In this document: in pieces, positions 50,032 through 58,382 of the stretch
Layout of the letters: every line of letters begins with the position of its first letter
Position numbering within the stretch: the stretch's first letter is position 1
Program-made: the position numbers and the translations under genes
Notes under the pieces: generated by a model
What the model was told of the DNA's origin: nothing
Database searches by the model: none
What the model saw: only the letters and a program-made list of their open reading frames with translations
NCBI GenBank assembly: GCA_030681895.1
Contig: JAUXRI010000333.1
Span: 62,001-126,000 of the forward strand
Reading direction: 5' to 3'
DNA length: 64,000 bases
Origin: Myxococcales bacterium
GTDB lineage: Bacteria; Myxococcota; Myxococcia; Myxococcales; Myxococcaceae

Positions 50032-50544
50032 TCAGCGTCTCTCTGCCCGCGCCTTGTACTCGGCGTTCATCTTCTCGAACCCCGGCGCAGCGCCCGCCAT
50101 CATCGGTTGACGCTCCATCACCATCGACAGCACGCCGCTGTACGTCTCGCGGTTGATGAGCTTCGTCTTGCCGCCCGCGACGGGCTCGAGCTCGAAGAAG
50201 TGCTCGCCATCGAAGACCCGCGGCAGCCCGGTGCGCGCGAGCCACGCGAAACGAACGTTCGGCTCCCAGTGGCTGACCGTCGGCGCGAACTCGTACGGGT
50301 CTGCCCCTTCCGCCGAGAGCTTCAGCTTCAACACCTCGCCCGGGCCCGCCGTGCCGCCGAGCCACGCGAGCTGCGTGTTCCACTGCGCGTACGAGGGGAA
50401 GTCGACGATGACGGCCCAGACGCGCTCCGGCGGCGTGTCGATGAGGACCTCTTTGCGAATCTCGAACGAGGTGAAACTCAACGCCCCGAGGAGCACCGCC
50501 AGCGCGCCGAAGAGGCCGCCCAGCAGCCGGGCCCAACGGCTCAT
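50032..50544 (-). CDS. SRPBCC family membrane-anchored protein
   Basis: 170 residues from ATG 50544, overlapping the NmrA-like stop by 4 bp. One N-terminal helix (LLGGLFGALAVLLGALSFTSF) anchors it. The START-like domain reads IRKEVLIDTPPERVWAVIVDFPSYAQWNT, GEVLKLKLSAEG, FDGEHFFELEPVAGGKTKLINRETYSGVL and ends with a long helix. This is the polyketide-cyclase/SRPBCC pattern; ligand unknown. It is co-transcribed with the NmrA-like gene. Confidence 0.8.
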   Translation of the reverse strand: MSRWARLLGGLFGALAVLLGALSFTSFEIRKEVLIDTPPERVWAVIVDFPSYAQWNTQLAWLGGTAGPGEVLKLKLSAEGADPYEFAPTVSHWEPNVRFAWLARTGLPRVFDGEHFFELEPVAGGKTKLINRETYSGVLSMVMERQPMMAGAAPGFEKMNAEYKARAERR

Positions 50545-51437
50545 CGCGCCCAACCGGTGCGGCGGAGGAAGGCCTCGAGGTTCTCGAGCGCCGGGTGCAG
50601 CGCCTTGAGCCCGGGAATGAACGCGTCGCCGCCGAGGGCGTCGAACGCCTCCCACATCGCGCCGAACTCTTCGCTGAACTTCCGAATCGCGGGAATCGCC
50701 TTCTCGTCGGCCCTCGACTGCACCGGCTTGCCCATCACCTTCGTGAAGACCGCCGCCATCTCGCCGGGCGTCAACGAGTCGCCCGCGAGGTCGAACGCGG
50801 CGCCGATGAAGTCCGACGGACGCTCGAACGCCAGGGCCGCGAAGACGCCGATGTCGCTGGCGCCAATCAACTGCAGCCGCTGGTGCGCACGAATCGGAAT
50901 CTCGAGCCGGCCCTCACGCGCCTTCGCGCCGAAGTCCATCAAGGGCGAGTTGAAGTTCTCCATGAAGAAGGCCGGCCGCAGCACGGTGGCGGGCACCTTC
51001 GAGTCGAGCAGGTGCCGCTCGACCTCCTGCTTGCTCACCACGTGCGGCACCTTGCTGGGCCACGCGTAGCCGCTGCCGACCGACGAGAAGACGAGGTGCG
51101 CGACCTTCGCGGCCTTCGCGGCGTCGACCAGGTTCTTGCCCTGCTTCACCTCGCCCTCCGCGCCCAGCGGCTTGCCGCTCGCCATGCCGTCCCAGAAGTT
51201 GGTGAGCGCGAAGACGCCGTGCGCGCCCGTGAAGGCCCGCTCCAGTGAGGCGCGGTCGAGCAGGTCGGCGGCGACGACCTCGACCCCCAGCGCCGTGAGC
51301 GCCTGCGCCTCGGGCTTCTTCGGGTCGCGCGTGATGGCCTTCACGTGAAAGGCCCGGCGAAGGCTTTTGACGACGGCGCCTCCTTGTTGGCCGGTGGCTC
51401 CGGTGACGACGATGGTGGGGGTCGAGGTGGTTTGCAT
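50541..51437 (-). CDS. NmrA-like NAD(P)-binding protein
   Basis: 298 residues from ATG 51437. The Rossmann start PTIVVTGATGQQGGAVVKSLRR and AHGVFALTNFWDGM...GKNLVDAAKAAKVAHLVFSSVGS are the NmrA/HSCARG pattern of atypical short-chain dehydrogenases that bind NADP(H) and often act as redox sensors without a catalytic Tyr-Lys pair. FMENF and IGASDIGVFAALAF also match. It is divergent from a LysR gene with 99 bp between starts, the usual place for a LysR target. Confidence 0.88.
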   Translation of the reverse strand: MQTTSTPTIVVTGATGQQGGAVVKSLRRAFHVKAITRDPKKPEAQALTALGVEVVAADLLDRASLERAFTGAHGVFALTNFWDGMASGKPLGAEGEVKQGKNLVDAAKAAKVAHLVFSSVGSGYAWPSKVPHVVSKQEVERHLLDSKVPATVLRPAFFMENFNSPLMDFGAKAREGRLEIPIRAHQRLQLIGASDIGVFAALAFERPSDFIGAAFDLAGDSLTPGEMAAVFTKVMGKPVQSRADEKAIPAIRKFSEEFGAMWEAFDALGGDAFIPGLKALHPALENLEAFLRRTGWAR

Positions 51438-51492
51438 GGGTGACTCCGGGGGCTGCGGGGTTCGAGCCAGAAGTACCGCCGGTGCACCAGCG

Positions 51493-51538
51493 CAACAATG
51501 TTGAGGTCTGCAACGAATCGTTCCACCATTGAAACGAT
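51493..51538. promoter_or_regulatory. Candidate LysR binding sites in the LysR/NmrA divergent region
   Basis: Two dyads lie side by side: CAACA-A-TGTTG (51493-51503) and ATCGTT (51517-51522) with AACGAT (51533-51538) ten bases apart. The latter pair overlaps the LysR start codon at 51537. LysR regulators usually bind such interrupted dyads near their own promoter and that of the divergent gene. Confidence 0.5.
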
Positions 51539-52421
51539 GCGAGACCTCAACGAGCTGGCGGTGTTCTCGGCGGTGGTGCGGCACGGCGGCTTCACCGCGG
51601 CGGCGAAGGCGCTGGGTCTGCAGAAGTCGACGATGAGCCGCATGGTGTCGCGCCTCGAGGAGCGGCTGGAGACACGGCTGCTCCTTCGCACGAGCCGGCA
51701 GCTCTCGGTCACCGAGGCAGGGCGCGTCTTTCTCGAGCGCTGTGACGAAGGGCTGCGGTTGCTCGACGCGGCAGAAGGCGTGGTGGAGCCCGTCGAGCCC
51801 GCCGGCACCGTGCGCATCACGGCGATGCCCGATTTTGCAGAGCGCTTCATCGCGCCGCTCGTGGGTCAGTTCGCGAAGGCGCAGCCACGGGTGCAGGTGG
51901 AACTCATCCTCACTACCCGCCTCGTCGACCTCGTCGAGGAGCGCATCGACCTCGCCATCCGCTCCGGGCCGCTGCCGGACTCGTCACTGGTCGCGCGCCG
52001 CATCGGTACGGCGCGTCGCTGCCTCGTCGCCAGCCCGGCCTATCTCGAGGCGCGCGGCCGCCCGCGCAGCGTCAGCGACCTCGCTCGCCACGACTGTCTC
52101 GCCTACCGCACCATCGATGGCTCGGTGTCGTGGCGGCTGATCACTCCGACCGGGCCCAGGAACGTTCGCCTCGAGGCCCGCCTCGCCGCCGACGACTTCA
52201 CGGTGCTGCGAGACTGGGCGCTGGCCGGGCTCGGCATCAGCATGCTGCCGGGGTTCGTGTGCGAAGAGGGCCTGAAGTCTGGGGAACTCGTGCCGCTCTT
52301 GCGCAGCTCGGTCCAGGAGGAGGTGCCCCTGTTTCTGGTCCATCCACAGGGCCGCCACCTGCCGTCGCGAGTTCGCCTGCTGCACGATTTTCTGGTCGCC
52401 TGGATGAATGTAAGGTCATGA
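51537..52421 (+). CDS. LysR-family transcriptional regulator
   Basis: 294 residues from ATG 51537 (MRDLNELAVFSAVVRHGGFTAAA). The N-terminal winged helix reads FTAAAKALGLQKSTMSRMVSRLEERLETRLLLRTSRQLSVTEAG. The effector domain starts at GTVRITAMPDFAERFIAPLV and contains ERIDLAIRSGPLPDSSLVARRIGTARRCLVASPAYLEARG and FTVLRDWALAGLGISMLPGFV, the type that often controls neighbouring NmrA, dehydrogenase or GST genes. It probably regulates the divergent NmrA-SRPBCC unit and itself. Confidence 0.92.
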   Translation: MRDLNELAVFSAVVRHGGFTAAAKALGLQKSTMSRMVSRLEERLETRLLLRTSRQLSVTEAGRVFLERCDEGLRLLDAAEGVVEPVEPAGTVRITAMPDFAERFIAPLVGQFAKAQPRVQVELILTTRLVDLVEERIDLAIRSGPLPDSSLVARRIGTARRCLVASPAYLEARGRPRSVSDLARHDCLAYRTIDGSVSWRLITPTGPRNVRLEARLAADDFTVLRDWALAGLGISMLPGFVCEEGLKSGELVPLLRSSVQEEVPLFLVHPQGRHLPSRVRLLHDFLVAWMNVRS

Positions 52422-52528
52422 ATTTACAGTTTCTTCTGTTGGAAACAAATTGAACGAAACTTCTTTCCGGGAGGTCAGAGAATGTAGGTGTCCGCAGCAC
52501 AGCGCACCACTTCTCGGAGCCCTCGCCC
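52422..52528. promoter_or_regulatory. AT-rich upstream region with GTTTC/GAAAC dyad
   Basis: The bases after the LysR stop are markedly AT-rich for this genome (positions ~52420-52465). They hold GTTTC (52429-52433) and GAAAC (52442-52446) as an inverted pair, followed by further GAAAC-like words. It likely carries the promoter of the gene at 52529, but no clear -35/-10 pair was fixed. Confidence 0.35.
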
Positions 52529-53026
52529 ATGCCCCTCGTCTTCAACCCGTTCAACCCGATGTCATACTTCAACGCGTGGACGAGCAGCGTGACGTCTGCC
52601 GACCTGGGCCGCTCGCGGGTGTCGACGAAGACGCCGGTTCCGGTCGAGGTGAAGAGCACGGGTTCGGGCATCAAGACGTCGGTGAAGCAGGTCGGAGCGC
52701 AGACCGAGGTGAGCTTCAGCGGCAAAGCGAAGAAGCCCACCAGCCACGACGTCTTCGGCGGCGCGCTCAACTCGTACGTCGAGCACCACCCCATCTCGCT
52801 GGGCGTCGCAGTCGCCGAGGCACCCACGAAGGACGCGCTGGGCCGCACGAACTACACCGAGAAGAACAAGCGCAGCATGGTGACGAGCCCCAATGGCGGT
52901 GAGTCAGGTCGCCTCATCGCTGAGCGCTTTGCTTCGAAGATCAACTCCGAGTTGTCCGCGTTCCGCGCGACGGTGAAGCCGGGCACGACGCCCGACGCTG
53001 CGGTGCTCGTCATCACCCGACGCTGA
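52529..53026 (+). CDS. Uncharacterised small cytoplasmic protein
   Basis: 165 residues, no signal peptide. It opens MPLVFNPFNPMSYFNAWTSSV, has a basic Ser/Thr/Lys-rich part (TKTPVPVEVKSTGSGIKTSVKQ), then VFGGALNSYVEHHPISLGVAVAEAPTKDALGRTNY and a C-terminal helix SGRLIAERFASKINSELSAF. No family is recognised. It is a single gene behind the AT-rich region and before the first copy of the hairpin repeat. Confidence 0.55.
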   Translation: MPLVFNPFNPMSYFNAWTSSVTSADLGRSRVSTKTPVPVEVKSTGSGIKTSVKQVGAQTEVSFSGKAKKPTSHDVFGGALNSYVEHHPISLGVAVAEAPTKDALGRTNYTEKNKRSMVTSPNGGESGRLIAERFASKINSELSAFRATVKPGTTPDAAVLVITRR

Positions 53027-53086
53027 CCCGAGAGCGCACTCGACTCGTTCCCACGTTCGATGGTCGAGCAGCCGCCGGGCACCCGT

Positions 53087-53157
53087 GAGTCAGCGGCGGT
53101 GCGGAAAGCGCCCCAGTCGTGACACTCGTTTCGCGCCGCGACGGTTCCTTGCGCGAC
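53087..53157 (+). repeat. Hairpin repeat, copy 1
   Basis: Starts GAGTCAGC, has the core GGTGC-GGAAA-GCGCC (a small stem with one G-U pair) and CGTGACACTCGTTTC, and runs on to GGTTCCTTGCGCGAC. The outer GAGTCA and TGACACTC can also pair with a bulge. Confidence 0.65.
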
Positions 53158-53201
53158 CTCAGGCGTCGTCACCTCATCGCTGCGACCGTGCTGCCTGCCG
53201 C

Positions 53202-53254
53202 GAGTCAGCGCCGGTGCGGAAAGCGCCCCAATCGTGACACTCGTTTCGCGCCGC
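53202..53254 (+). repeat. Hairpin repeat, copy 2
   Basis: GAGTCAGCGCCGGTGCGGAA and the rest of the core through CGTGACACTCGTTTCGCGCC are almost identical to copy 1. Similarity stops after CCGC. It lies 54 bp upstream of the PLP-enzyme start at 53308. Confidence 0.65.
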
Positions 53255-53307
53255 ATCGGAACGGGCAACCGATTCACCGCAGACTCTGCGATGAGCCGCG
53301 CCAGCCC

Positions 53308-54447
53308 ATGCCGAAACGAACGTTGAAGCCCGCGACCCTCGCAGCGCAAGCGCTCGGCTGGGTCGAGCCCACCACTCGCGCCGTCGTCGCTCCGATTCAC
53401 GTCTCCACCACCTACGAGCGCGACCCCTCGTACGGCCCGGGCCGAAGCTACGCGCGCGCCGACAACCCGACCTTCGACCAGGCCGAGGCGTTGCTCACCG
53501 CGCTCGAGGGTGGCCGGGCCTCGTTGCTCTTCGCCTCAGGCATGGCGGCGGCGACGAGCGTCTTCCTCGCGCTGAAGCCGGGCGACCACGTGCTCGTGCC
53601 CGAGGTGATGTACTGGGGCCTTCGTACGTGGCTCCAGCAGTTCGCCGCGCCGCGTGGGTTGCTCGTCGAGTTCGTTCCCACCGGCGACGTCGGCGCGCTC
53701 GCGAAGGCGGTGAAGCCGGGCACGACGAAGCTCCTGTGGGTCGAGACGCCGGCCAACCCCACCTGGACGGTGACGGACATCGCCGCCGCCGCGACCATCG
53801 CCCACGCCGCCGGAGCCCGCCTCGCCGTCGACAACACCGTCGCGACGCCGCTGCTGACCCGGCCGCTCCAGCTCGGCGCTGACCTCGTCATGCACTCGGC
53901 GACGAAGTACCTGAATGGCCACTCCGACGTCGTCGCTGGAGCGCTCGTCACCGCCGCGACCGATGACTTCTGGCAGACGTTGATCAGCATTCGTCACGAC
54001 GGCGGCGCGATTCTCGGGCCGTTCGAGGCGTGGCTGCTCCAGCGCGGCATGCGAACGCTGCACCCCCGCGTGATGACCGCGTGCGCGGGCGCGATGCGAA
54101 TCGCTCGGCACTTCGAAGGCCACGCGCGCGTCGTCGAGGTGCTGTACCCGGGTCTGCCTCGCTTCGAAGGACACCGCGTCGCTGCGCAGCAGATGACGGG
54201 TGGCTTCGGGGGCATGCTCTCGCTTCGTGTCGCAGGTGGAGAAGCTGCTGCCCTCGCCGTTGCCGCGCGGGTCGAGGTCTTCAAGCGCGCCACCTCGCTC
54301 GGTGGCGTCGAGAGCCTGATGGAGCACCGCGCCTCGGTCGAAGGTCCCACCAGTCCCATCCCGAAGGACCTGCTGCGCCTCTCGGTCGGCATCGAAGACG
54401 TCGACGACCTCGTGGCCGACCTCGAGCAGGCGCTGACCCCGGGCTGA
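53308..54447 (+). CDS. Cystathionine gamma-synthase/lyase-type PLP enzyme
   Basis: 379 residues from ATG 53308. It has the Cys/Met metabolism PLP pattern: VVAPIHVSTTYERD, YARADNPTFDQAEALLTALEGG, LLFASGMAAATSVFLALKPGDHVL, LWVETPANPTWTVTDI, AVDNTVATPLLTRPLQLGADLVMHSATKYLNGHSD (Schiff-base Lys in SATKYL) and SLGGVESLMEHRAS. Such enzymes join or split cystathionine, or act as methionine lyases; the exact reaction cannot be read from sequence. It stands alone, flanked by copies of the hairpin repeat. Confidence 0.9.
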   Translation: MPKRTLKPATLAAQALGWVEPTTRAVVAPIHVSTTYERDPSYGPGRSYARADNPTFDQAEALLTALEGGRASLLFASGMAAATSVFLALKPGDHVLVPEVMYWGLRTWLQQFAAPRGLLVEFVPTGDVGALAKAVKPGTTKLLWVETPANPTWTVTDIAAAATIAHAAGARLAVDNTVATPLLTRPLQLGADLVMHSATKYLNGHSDVVAGALVTAATDDFWQTLISIRHDGGAILGPFEAWLLQRGMRTLHPRVMTACAGAMRIARHFEGHARVVEVLYPGLPRFEGHRVAAQQMTGGFGGMLSLRVAGGEAAALAVAARVEVFKRATSLGGVESLMEHRASVEGPTSPIPKDLLRLSVGIEDVDDLVADLEQALTPG

Positions 54448-54680
54448 TCCGTGGGGAGGGCATGCACCTCGTCCGGTCGGCCTCCGGGCGCACGCAAGGG
54501 AGCACAAGCCCAGCTGCGCTTCACGATGAGCGTCAGCGGGCTGGCCCAGAACGCGTTCGCGAGAAATGCACGTTCCTGAGCAGCGGCCCGGCGACCGACG
54601 TGGCCAGCGCCCTCTGCATCTCGCCCTCGCTCAGTCAGGAGTTTTCCTGCTCCCGCGTTGCTTGAAGACCGGCCCGCCCC
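54448..54680. other. 233 bp without a gene after the PLP enzyme
   Basis: No frame here looks coding on either strand and there is no signal peptide or ribosome site. It ends at the third copy of the hairpin repeat. No strong terminator hairpin was found right after the TGA at 54447. Confidence 0.4.
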
Positions 54681-54824
54681 GAGTCAGCACCAGTGCGGAA
54701 AGCGCCCCGGCATTCCCACCATCGCCTTCGGAGCCGCGCAGCTCGGCCTCGGCATCGCGAGCTTCTTCACCGCGCCCGCGCGACCGTGACACTCGTTTCA
54801 CTCCGCGAGGGTTCGTTGCGCGAC
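54681..54824 (+). repeat. Hairpin repeat, copy 3, interrupted by 76 bp
   Basis: First part GAGTCAGCACCAGTGCGGAA..GCGCCCC (54681-54708), second part CGTGACACTCGTTTCACTCC..GTTGCGCGAC (54785-54824). The 76 bp between them are absent from copies 1 and 2. The inserted DNA can be read as IPTIAFGAAQLGLGIASFFT, protein-like but without a start. Confidence 0.6.
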
Positions 54825-54912
54825 GTCCACCTGTGACTGCGTCACTCGCCACGGGCGTCACCTTCGCGTGCCACTGCCGAAGCAGGGGTGTTCGCGGGTC
54901 GCGTTCATCGCT

Positions 54913-56748
54913 ATGCCGCTCCCCGTGCGCGTCGTTCCGTTCTCCGTCACTGCAGCTCTCCGATTCACGCTCGTGTTGGCGGCCGTCGCTGGAGTCTCTG
55001 CGTGTTCTGCGCCGCCTGCGAGCTGCGCCGACTCGTGCCTTGGGTGTTGCGACACGAGTGGAACCTGTCGCGCGGGCAGCTCCGTCGACTTCTGCGGAGC
55101 CCGAGGCGCGTCGTGCCAGACCTGTGAGCAGAACCAGGTGTGTCAGCTCGACACCTGCGTGCCGGTCACCAGCGGAACGGGTGGCGGCTCGAGTGGAACG
55201 GGTGGTGGGTCGGCCGCGGGAGGCTCTGCAGGCCTGGACGGCGGTGACGATGGTGGCAGGCCCGACGCGGGCGTCATCGATGCGGGCCTTCCCGATGCAG
55301 GAAACCCCGACGCGAGCACTCCTGACGCTGGGCCCGTCGACGCCGGGCTGGTGACGACCGACTCGGGCGTCGTGCTCGCGACCGTTTCGCATCCCCGCGA
55401 GCTGCGCGGCATCTGGGTCGCGACCGTCGCCAACCTCGACGTTCCCCAGGGGCTCTCGGCCGACGCCGGCATCGCCGCGATGAACGCGCTCGTCGAGCGC
55501 ACGCGCAACGCCGGCCTCAACGCCATCTTCTTCCAGGTGCGGCCCGAGTCCGACGCCTGGTACCAGTCGACCCTCGAGCCGTGGAGCCGGTTCCTCTCGG
55601 GCACCCAGGGCCGCGACCCGGCGTGGGACCCGCTCGACGCGCTCCTCACGGCGGCGCACGCGCGCGGCGTCGAGGTGCACGCGTGGGTGAACCCGTACCG
55701 TGCGCTCTCGGCAGCGGGCAGCCAGACGGCGACGAACCACGTCAGCCGCACGCTCTCGGCGCACGCCATCACCTACGACGGGAAGGTGACCATGAACCCG
55801 GGCGTCACCGCAGTGCGCGCACACGTGCTCGACGTCGTGCGAGACCTGCTCGGGCACTACGACGTCGACGGCCTGCACTTCGACGACTACTTCTACCCGT
55901 ACCCTGATGCCTCGGGCACGCCGTTCCCCGACGACGCGACGTTCCAGTCGTACCGCTCGAGCGGCGGCACGCTGACGAAGAGCAATTGGCGGCGCGACAA
56001 CGTGAACACGTTGGTGCGCGAGGTGATGGCCGAGGTGACGGCGAGCCACCCGCAGGTGCGCTTCGGCGTCTCGCCGTTCGGCATCTGGCGGCCGAACAAC
56101 CCTCAAGGCGTCGTGGGCCTCGACGCGTACGAGACGATTTCGTGCGACGCGGTGGCGTGGATGAACAACGGCTGGGTCGACTACGTGGCGCCGCAGCTCT
56201 ACTGGCCCACGACGTCATCAGGGCAGCCCTTCGTTCCGCTCGCGACCTGGTGGGCGAACGGCACGATGGGAGGCAGGCACGTCTTCACCGGCCACGGGCT
56301 CTATCGGCTCGGCACGCCGGGCTGGAGCGTCGCCGAGATTCGCGCGCAGGTGAACGCGACCCGCACGCTGCGCAGCAGGGGCATGCTGGGCGGCATCCAT
56401 TTCCGCGAGGCGAACCTGCGCTCGAGCCCCGACGTGCTCGACCTGTTCCGCACCGAGCTCTATGCGACGCCGGCGCTGCCGCCTGCGATTCCGCGTCAGG
56501 GCTCGTCGATGACACCGCTGCCGCCGGTGGTGACTCGCCAGGGCGCCTCGCTCACCGTCTCGCACCCGCTGCCGCTGACGGCGCGGTTCTATGCGCTGTA
56601 CCGCTTCGGCCCGACGGGGTGGGCGTTGGTCGACGTCGCCGGCGGGGTGCAGGCGCGCTTCGGTTCGCTGGCATCGGGCACGTGGGCTGTCAGCGCGGTG
56701 AATCGTGGCGGCGCCGAGAGTCAGGGCGTCGTCGTCACCGTGCCGTAG
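54913..56748 (+). CDS. GHL10-type glycoside hydrolase lipoprotein
   Basis: 611 residues from ATG 54913 (MPLPVRVVPFSVTAALRFTL). The signal ends AAVAGVSACS, a lipobox. A Cys-rich module (CLGCCDTSGTCRAG, CQTCEQNQVCQLDTC) and a long Gly/Ser then Asp-Ala-Gly linker follow. The catalytic part (~175-530) is the GHL10 (DUF187) barrel: ELRGIWVATVANLDVP, NAIFFQVRPESDAWYQSTLEPWS, VHAWVNPYRA, YDVDGLHFDDYFYP (the Asp pair), FGVSPFGIWR and VDYVAPQLYWP. A C-terminal Fn3-like part closes it. It probably cuts a bacterial or wall polysaccharide on the cell surface. Confidence 0.88.
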   Translation: MPLPVRVVPFSVTAALRFTLVLAAVAGVSACSAPPASCADSCLGCCDTSGTCRAGSSVDFCGARGASCQTCEQNQVCQLDTCVPVTSGTGGGSSGTGGGSAAGGSAGLDGGDDGGRPDAGVIDAGLPDAGNPDASTPDAGPVDAGLVTTDSGVVLATVSHPRELRGIWVATVANLDVPQGLSADAGIAAMNALVERTRNAGLNAIFFQVRPESDAWYQSTLEPWSRFLSGTQGRDPAWDPLDALLTAAHARGVEVHAWVNPYRALSAAGSQTATNHVSRTLSAHAITYDGKVTMNPGVTAVRAHVLDVVRDLLGHYDVDGLHFDDYFYPYPDASGTPFPDDATFQSYRSSGGTLTKSNWRRDNVNTLVREVMAEVTASHPQVRFGVSPFGIWRPNNPQGVVGLDAYETISCDAVAWMNNGWVDYVAPQLYWPTTSSGQPFVPLATWWANGTMGGRHVFTGHGLYRLGTPGWSVAEIRAQVNATRTLRSRGMLGGIHFREANLRSSPDVLDLFRTELYATPALPPAIPRQGSSMTPLPPVVTRQGASLTVSHPLPLTARFYALYRFGPTGWALVDVAGGVQARFGSLASGTWAVSAVNRGGAESQGVVVTVP

Positions 56749-56884
56749 CTCCCGACCTCAGACACCGATCGCTCGGAACCAGACAGTGCCTCCGCATGCG
56801 CGCGAAAATGGCGGTAGCTCCGGAGGTCCGGCTCCAGCACTGAGGAGTCCACTCCCGCACTGATGAACGCTCGCAGGGCTCCCG

Positions 56885-57337
56885 TCAGTCCTCGCGTCGC
56901 CGGGCGCGTGATGCGGCGCGGAGTCGTGACGCCCTCGCGCTCGCGTCGACGTGCTCATTCCACCGGTGGCCCGCATGAGCCCGCACCCACTTCGTCACGG
57001 CGCCGCTCGTCACCGCGAGCTCTCGCAACGCTGATGACAGCGCCGCGTACTTCGGCGGCCGCGGCGTGAACGTGCCAGCAGCCACCTCGAGCGCGACGCG
57101 GCAATCGCTGATCAACACCACCGTGTGCGTGAAGTGCCACCGCTGCGCGACGACCTCGTCGAGCGCTGACCGCGCGGCTTCGAGCTCCATCACGAGGCTG
57201 GTCGTTTTCCCCGCCGAGCCGTCGCGCTCGCACAGCACCTCGCCGTCTCGGACGATGACGAAGGCCCACCCACCCGGGCGGCCGACACGCTCTTCTCCGG
57301 AGCCGTCGCAGTGGACCTCGAGGATGGGCCGCGTCAC
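56885..57337 (-). CDS. RNase H-like protein
   Basis: 150 residues. The RNase H fold is clear: EVHCDGSGEERVGRPGGWAFVIV (first Asp), TTSLVMELEAARSALDEV (Glu), VVLISDCRVALEVAAG (second Asp), KWVRAHAGHRWNEHVDASAR (His and last Asp). The four acidic residues needed for metal-dependent cutting of RNA in RNA-DNA hybrids are present, so it may be active. A basic tail (RASRLRAASRARRRED) is unusual. The lipoprotein gene 57342-58175 lies 4 bp upstream on the same strand. Confidence 0.85.
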   Translation of the reverse strand: MTRPILEVHCDGSGEERVGRPGGWAFVIVRDGEVLCERDGSAGKTTSLVMELEAARSALDEVVAQRWHFTHTVVLISDCRVALEVAAGTFTPRPPKYAALSSALRELAVTSGAVTKWVRAHAGHRWNEHVDASARASRLRAASRARRRED

Positions 57338-57341
57338 GGGA

Positions 57342-58175
57342 CTATTCGGAGAGCATCGCCCGCAAGCGCTCCGAGGCGCTCACCACGGTGGACTCGTCGG
57401 CCGACTCGAGCGGAACCAATCGTCGCGACAGCGACAGCGTGCCTTTGCCCGAGAGGCGCGGCTCGTCGTCCGAGGGCGTCGACGTCACCTCGACGGGGCC
57501 TTCGAGCGTCAACGTGAGCGGCAGCGTGTCGGTGCGGCGGACGTCGAGCGTTCCGTGGAGTTGCGTGCGCATCGTCACGGGGCCTGAGTTCGTCACGCTG
57601 TCGAGCGAGGCCGAGAAGGTCACGACCGTCTCCGAAGCGCTCTCGAGTCGAAGCGTCGCGTTGTCGACGACAGCGCTGTCTCCCAACGCTCGGTGCGCGA
57701 GCTGCGCGAAGGCGGCGTCGAGGTCTGGCGACGAGCCCGTCATCGACAGCGGCTTCTTCATCAGCGCCACCTGCACGGCATCGGGACCAGCCACACCCTG
57801 CGCGATGGCCAGCGTGTCAGCGGCTTGTTCACGCTCGAGCGCGACGCCACTCTCGATCGATGTGGCCGTGCCTCCGCTCACCGAGAAGCTGCGGCCTTCG
57901 AGTGCGGTGACGCCTGAGTGCTCGAGCCACCGCACCACCTGGTCCGTGCCAGCTCGCTCGACGCGCGCGCGGAGCGTCGTACTGGTCTCGTGCGTCTGTG
58001 GCTCGACGTCTTCACCGAGCCCCACCATCAACTGCAGCGAGAGACGCTGCGTCGACGAGACCTCCACCTGCTCCGGTGCGACGCGGCGCCCGAAGGTGAC
58101 CGAGGCCTCGCGATGGCAACCGACGAACGCGGAGCTGATCAACAGAGCAGTCGAGACGCGCATGAACGAAGACAT
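57342..58175 (-). CDS. Lipoprotein of unknown function
   Basis: 277 residues. The signal MSSFMRVSTALLISSAFVGCHRE has a lipobox FVGC; the ATG at 58163 would be an equally good start. The mature part is strand-rich (QRLSLQLMVGLGEDVEPQTHETSTTLRARVERAG, VVTFSASLDSVTNSGPVTMRTQLHGTLDVRRTDTLPLTLTLEGPVEV) and could form a beta-sandwich. No family is recognised. It ends 4 bp before the RNase H gene, so the two are probably co-transcribed by position only. Upstream lie 207 bp (58176-58382) without a convincing feature. Confidence 0.6.
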   Translation of the reverse strand: MSSFMRVSTALLISSAFVGCHREASVTFGRRVAPEQVEVSSTQRLSLQLMVGLGEDVEPQTHETSTTLRARVERAGTDQVVRWLEHSGVTALEGRSFSVSGGTATSIESGVALEREQAADTLAIAQGVAGPDAVQVALMKKPLSMTGSSPDLDAAFAQLAHRALGDSAVVDNATLRLESASETVVTFSASLDSVTNSGPVTMRTQLHGTLDVRRTDTLPLTLTLEGPVEVTSTPSDDEPRLSGKGTLSLSRRLVPLESADESTVVSASERLRAMLSE

Positions 58176-58382
58176 CGCACGGGCGCTGCACCTGCTCCCG
58201 AAAACGGCTCCCGTGGTTCAGCCCTGTAGCGGGTGACACACGCGGTGCCACGAGCGCCGAATCCCCTCGGTCCGAGATGGGCTTCGGCGCGTCTGGTCGA
58301 ACGGCTCATGTGGATCATCGCGACTGAGACCGCGGCTCCCACTCCTGCTGATTACTCCTGCGACCTCGAACCCGGCCGTTCA

